In this document: positions 60,699 through 64,000 of the stretch, in pieces | Numbering within the stretch: the stretch's first letter is position 1 | How the letters are laid out: each line of letters begins with the position of its first letter | Assembly (NCBI RefSeq): GCF_000719705.1 | Contig: NZ_JOHO01000017.1 | Span: 1 to 64,000 of the forward strand | Direction of reading: 5' to 3' | From: Streptomyces sp. NRRL S-350 | Lineage (GTDB): Bacteria > Actinomycetota > Actinomycetes > Streptomycetales > Streptomycetaceae | DNA length: 64,000 bases | Position numbers and translations under genes: made by a program | The notes under the pieces: generated by a model | Database searches by the model: none | What the model was told of the DNA's origin: nothing | What the model saw: only the letters and a program-made list of their open reading frames with translations

Positions 60699-61135
60699 GG
60701 TCGAACTCCCCTCCACAGATGGTCCGTTACGGTGGCGGCGAGCCGCTGCCCGCCGTGCCGACCATGGTGTGCGGGGCCGGCTGCGCCTGGCTTCGGAGGC
60801 GGTTGGCCCCCGGTATGCCCGCAGGTCGGAGCCCCCTCGACGGCGCCCGCCGGGCCGGGGCGGCCCCCGCCCGGTGCTCCCGCACCCCGCCCAGCTGCGG
60901 CCATACCGATCGCCAGGCGCTCCCGAACCGCACTCGAAGCCGCACCCGCGACCCTGGCCCGGAACGCCCGAAGCCGGCGCATCCGCCCCGGCACGCCCGA
61001 CCCCGCACCCCCAGACCCCCGCACGCCCGACCCCGCACGCCCAGACCCCGCACGCCCGGACTCTGCGCCCGGGCACCCGGAAACGCCCGCGCCCCGTACG
61101 CCCCGCACCGCGGAGGACGACCGAAGGACGGCCCC
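60699..61135. promoter_or_regulatory. divergent region with ~30-bp tandem repeats
   Basis: 437 bases between the precursor gene and the cyclase-ATPase gene. Tandem GCACGCCCGACCCC-type units run from 60991: one of 30 bases, one of 29, and a partial third to about 61065, each divisible into two similar halves. The precursor-side 120 bases contain the ribosome site but no certain promoter. A GGAGG-like CGGAGGACG and CCGAAGGACGG precede the ATG at 61136. Confidence 0.55.
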
Positions 61136-64000
61136 ATGCCCTGCCCACTCTGCGCCCAACTCGTCGCCACGAACGACCAGTTCTGCCCCGCCTGCGGCAC
61201 CCCGCGGGCCGCCGCCCTCGACCTGGCCGCCGAGGAGCGCAAACTGGTCACGGTGGTCTTCTGCGACCTGGTCGACTCCACCGCCCTGTCCGGCGCACTC
61301 GACCCGGAGACGCTGCGCGAGGTGATCCTGCGCTACTTCGAGCGGATGCACCGCCGCATCGAGGCGCACGGCGGCACCCTGGAGAAGTTCATCGGCGACG
61401 CCGTGATGGCGGTCTTCGGCGTCCCGGTGATCCGCGAGGACGACGCCCACCGGGCGCTGGCAGCCGCCCTCGCCATGCTGGAGGACCTGGAGGACCTCAA
61501 CACCGAGCTGGATGCCACCCTCGGGGTCCGGCTGGACGTCCGGATCGGTGTCAACACCGGCCAGGTGGTGGCCGGTTCGGACGCGTCGGCGCGCCAGGCA
61601 CTGATCTCCGGCGAGACGGTGAACATCGCCGCCCGGCTGCAGACCCAGGCCGCCCCGGGCCAGGTGCTGATCGGCGCACAGACGCTGCGCGCGGCCGGCC
61701 CGGCCGCCCAGGTGGACGAGGTCGGCCCGCTGCGGCTCAAGGGCAAGGCCGAGCCGGTGACCGCCTACCGCCTGGTGGGTCTGGACGAGGACGACCCGGA
61801 GCTGCTGCGCCGTTTCGACGTCCCGCTGGTCGGCCGGGAGCGCGAACTGGCCGGTTTGGACGCCGCGTTGGCCCGGGTGGCGGGCGGCTCGGGCGCCGAG
61901 CTGCTGCTGGTGGCCGGCGAGGCGGGGATCGGCAAGACCCGCCTGGTGCGCGACTGGCGCGAGCGGGTGGGCCGGCGCACCGCGCGGTGCGGCACGGCCC
62001 GCTGCCGCAGCTTCGGCGAGCAGGGCGTGCTGGCGCCGCTCGCCGAGGCCGTCCGCACCCTGCTGGACGAGCCCGAGGGCGCGGCTCCGGCCGAGGCGCT
62101 GGCCCGGCTGGCCGAGGCCACCGCGCCGGGCATCGGCACCGGGCGGTCGCTGGAGCTGCTGGCCGCGATCCTGCGCGGGCGCACCGTCGAGCGCCCCGCC
62201 GTGCTGGTCCTGGACGACTGCCAGTGGGCCGGTGCGGCACTGCTGGACGCCGCCGAGCGGCTGATCGGCGCGCTCGGCGCGGCTCCGGTGCTGCTGCTCT
62301 GCCTGGGCCGCCCCGAGCTCCGGGCCGCCCGCCCGGAGCTGGCGACGCTTCCGGTCGGCGGCCTCTCCTGGGACGAATCGGCCTTGTTGGCCGCCCAGTT
62401 GACGGAGCTGAGCGCCCACCAGGACACGGTTCCCGCCCGGTTGCTGGAGCGCGCCGAGGGCAACCCGCTGCACCTGGAGGAGCTGCTGGCCGCGCTCACC
62501 GAGGCCGACGGCCCCGCCCCGGCCGATGAACTCCCGCCCGCCGGGCGGGCGTTGCTCAGTGCCCGGATCGACGGGCTGGAGCGCGACGAGCGCGCCACGC
62601 TGGATCTCGCCGCCGTCCTCGGCCGCGCGTTCACGGCCGCGGCGCTGGCCGGACTCGCCCACGGCGGCGCCGACCAGGATGCCTTCGCCGATCCCGAGGA
62701 CGACGTCTTCACCGGCCCGATCGACGGTCTTCCGGCCGGCCCGGACGCCGCCGACGACACTCCGCCCCGGCTGCACGCCGCGCTGGCCCGGCTGGCCGAG
62801 CGGCACCTGGTCGAACCGGCGGGCGCCGGCTACCGGTTCAGCAGCGGCCTGGTCCAGGAGTCGGTCTACCAGTCGATGTCCAAGCGGGCCCGCGCCGAAC
62901 GCCACGAGCGCGCCGCCGACCTGCCGGCCGTCCGCGCCACCGGGGACGCCGCCGTCGGCGGCCACCTGGAACGCGCCCACCGCTACCGGCTGGAACTCGG
63001 CCTGCTGGACGCCCGCACCGACACCCTGCGCAGCCGCGCGGCCACCGCCCTCGGCGCCGCCGGCGCCGGTGCCCTCGCCCGCGCCGAACTCGCCCCCGCC
63101 GTCGACCTGCTGGAGCGCGCCGTCCGGCTGCACTACCCCAACGAGCGCGCCGCCGGCCCCACCCTGCGCCGCCTCGGCGAGGCCCGCCTGGCGCTCGGCC
63201 GCGCCGACGAGGCCCTGCCCGTGCTCGCCCAGGTCCGGGACTCCGCCGCCGACCCGCTGGACGCCGCGCACGCCCGGCTCGCCCTGGCCGCCCGGGGCCT
63301 GCCGCCCGGCCAGGACCAGCCCGCCGCCACCGCCCGCGCGGTGCTGCCGCTGTTCGCCGACACCGGCGACGACCTCGGCCAGGCCCGGGCCCGGCTGCGG
63401 CTGGCCGAGGAGCACCTGCTCGCGGGCCGGCACACCGAGGCCGAGCGGCTGCTCGACCAGGCACTCGACCAGGTCTCCCGCACCGACGCCGAGCTGGACC
63501 GGGCCGCCGTCCTGGCCGCGCTGGCCGCGTCCCTGCTGGCCGGCCCCGAGCCCGTCCCGAACGCCACCTTCCGGCTGCGGGCCCTGCTCGCCGAGCACGG
63601 CCCCGGCCGGCGCGCCGTCCGGGTCGCGCTGAACGGCCCGCTGGCCGTCCTGCTGGCCCTGCGCGACCGCCCGGACGAGGCCGAGCTGCTGCTCGCCGAG
63701 GCCAACGGCCTGGCCGGGGAGCTGTCGCTGGCCGAGGCGATGGTGGCGCTGCCGGCGCTGACCGCCCAGGCGGCGGCCGCCACCGGCCAGACCGGCCAGG
63801 CCCTGGACCTGCTCGCCGACGCCGCCGGGATCGCCCGCCACCAGGGCAGCGCGGCCCCGCTGCCGCGCCTGGCGCTCACCACCGCCCGCGTCCTGCTGGA
63901 CACCGACCGCCCGGCCCCGGCCGCCCGCCACCTGGACGGCGTGGACGCGGGCGTCGTGCTGCCGCCGGTGCTCGCGGTCGAACTGGACGCGCTGCGCGGC
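61136..64000 (+). CDS. adenylate/guanylate cyclase-domain AAA ATPase regulator, C-terminus beyond window
   Basis: At least 955 codons, open to the right edge. Residues 1-25 form a double-zinc-ribbon-like finger (CPLC ... CPAC). A class III nucleotide cyclase domain follows (about 35-200): VTVVFCDLVDSTAL with the metal Asp pair, LEKFIGDAVMAVFG with the second metal Asp, and SGETVNIAARLQ with transition-state Asn/Arg. Key residues look intact. An AAA/NACHT-like ATPase (about 225-500) has LVGRERELAGLD, Walker A AGEAGIGKTRLV and VLVLDDCQWAG. The rest is helical repeats resembling TPRs. Such proteins couple nucleotide signalling to transcriptional or metabolic control in actinobacteria. It diverges from the lanthipeptide precursor gene. 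CGAAGGACGG precedes the ATG. Confidence 0.9.
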   Translation, partial: MPCPLCAQLVATNDQFCPACGTPRAAALDLAAEERKLVTVVFCDLVDSTALSGALDPETLREVILRYFERMHRRIEAHGGTLEKFIGDAVMAVFGVPVIREDDAHRALAAALAMLEDLEDLNTELDATLGVRLDVRIGVNTGQVVAGSDASARQALISGETVNIAARLQTQAAPGQVLIGAQTLRAAGPAAQVDEVGPLRLKGKAEPVTAYRLVGLDEDDPELLRRFDVPLVGRERELAGLDAALARVAGGSGAELLLVAGEAGIGKTRLVRDWRERVGRRTARCGTARCRSFGEQGVLAPLAEAVRTLLDEPEGAAPAEALARLAEATAPGIGTGRSLELLAAILRGRTVERPAVLVLDDCQWAGAALLDAAERLIGALGAAPVLLLCLGRPELRAARPELATLPVGGLSWDESALLAAQLTELSAHQDTVPARLLERAEGNPLHLEELLAALTEADGPAPADELPPAGRALLSARIDGLERDERATLDLAAVLGRAFTAAALAGLAHGGADQDAFADPEDDVFTGPIDGLPAGPDAADDTPPRLHAALARLAERHLVEPAGAGYRFSSGLVQESVYQSMSKRARAERHERAADLPAVRATGDAAVGGHLERAHRYRLELGLLDARTDTLRSRAATALGAAGAGALARAELAPAVDLLERAVRLHYPNERAAGPTLRRLGEARLALGRADEALPVLAQVRDSAADPLDAAHARLALAARGLPPGQDQPAATARAVLPLFADTGDDLGQARARLRLAEEHLLAGRHTEAERLLDQALDQVSRTDAELDRAAVLAALAASLLAGPEPVPNATFRLRALLAEHGPGRRAVRVALNGPLAVLLALRDRPDEAELLLAEANGLAGELSLAEAMVALPALTAQAAAATGQTGQALDLLADAAGIARHQGSAAPLPRLALTTARVLLDTDRPAPAARHLDGVDAGVVLPPVLAVELDALRG

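Noticed and set aside
60578..63931. A 1117-codon minus-strand frame opposite the cyclase-ATPase
   Set aside because: Gln/Gly/Arg-rich shadow frame; the + strand frame encodes intact Walker and cyclase motifs.

Overview
The window is chromosomal DNA of a very high-GC actinomycete, most likely Streptomyces or Kitasatospora. The reasons are the GC-saturated third codon positions, GGAGG-type ribosome binding sites, many GTG starts and 4-base ATGA/GTGA overlaps, Tat and Sec leaders, and characteristic families (DUF6230/DUF6114, AfsR/SARP regulators, CYTH-CHAD, F420-dependent PPOX, LanKC). I saw no rRNA, tRNA, CRISPR array or complete insertion sequence.

Layout. Positions 1-10.4 kb hold housekeeping and accessory singletons: a partial gene at the left edge, cutA, a membrane protein, a Gfo/Idh/MocA oxidoreductase, two methyltransferases, a DedA protein, a spermidine-synthase-like/hydrolase pair, and an XRE regulator divergent from a zinc alcohol dehydrogenase. 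Positions 10.4-17.4 kb hold a TetR-DUF6230-DUF6114 envelope unit, a secreted protein, a MoxR/VWA pair and an epoxide-hydrolase-like enzyme. Positions 17.5-22.8 kb hold a very large secreted serine peptidase with unusual active-site motifs, then a decayed locus: a frameshifted siderophore-interacting-protein remnant divergent from a TetR gene broken by an in-frame TAG. Positions 22.8-36.5 kb carry a VOC protein, a class II glutamine amidotransferase, CYTH-CHAD, a D,D-carboxypeptidase, a TROVE (Ro60-like) protein, a copper module whose ATPase is frameshifted in a G7 run, a universal stress protein and a secreted DUF4185 protein.

Positions 37.1-64 kb look like specialised metabolism. An AfsR-type regulator faces a + strand operon (40698-53301). 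The operon has a free-standing NRPS adenylation domain, a carrier protein, a flavin amine oxidase, three further adenylate-forming enzymes, a lysine-2,3-aminomutase-like radical SAM enzyme, an ATP-grasp ligase, an SDR and an MFS exporter. The adenylation pocket read by eye (DTEDVGTQI) and the aminomutase both point to lysine/beta-lysine chemistry. A second SARP-NB-ARC regulator (54531-56399) separates this from a minus-strand class III lanthipeptide operon: a 65-residue precursor, an MFS exporter and LanKC. A cyclase-ATPase regulator diverges from the precursor gene and runs off the right edge.

The most promising undescribed system is this juxtaposition of a beta-amino-acid activation/ligation operon with a single-cysteine class III lanthipeptide. 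They may be two neighbouring pathways or one hybrid pathway. Coordinates and motifs were read by eye; no database search was run.
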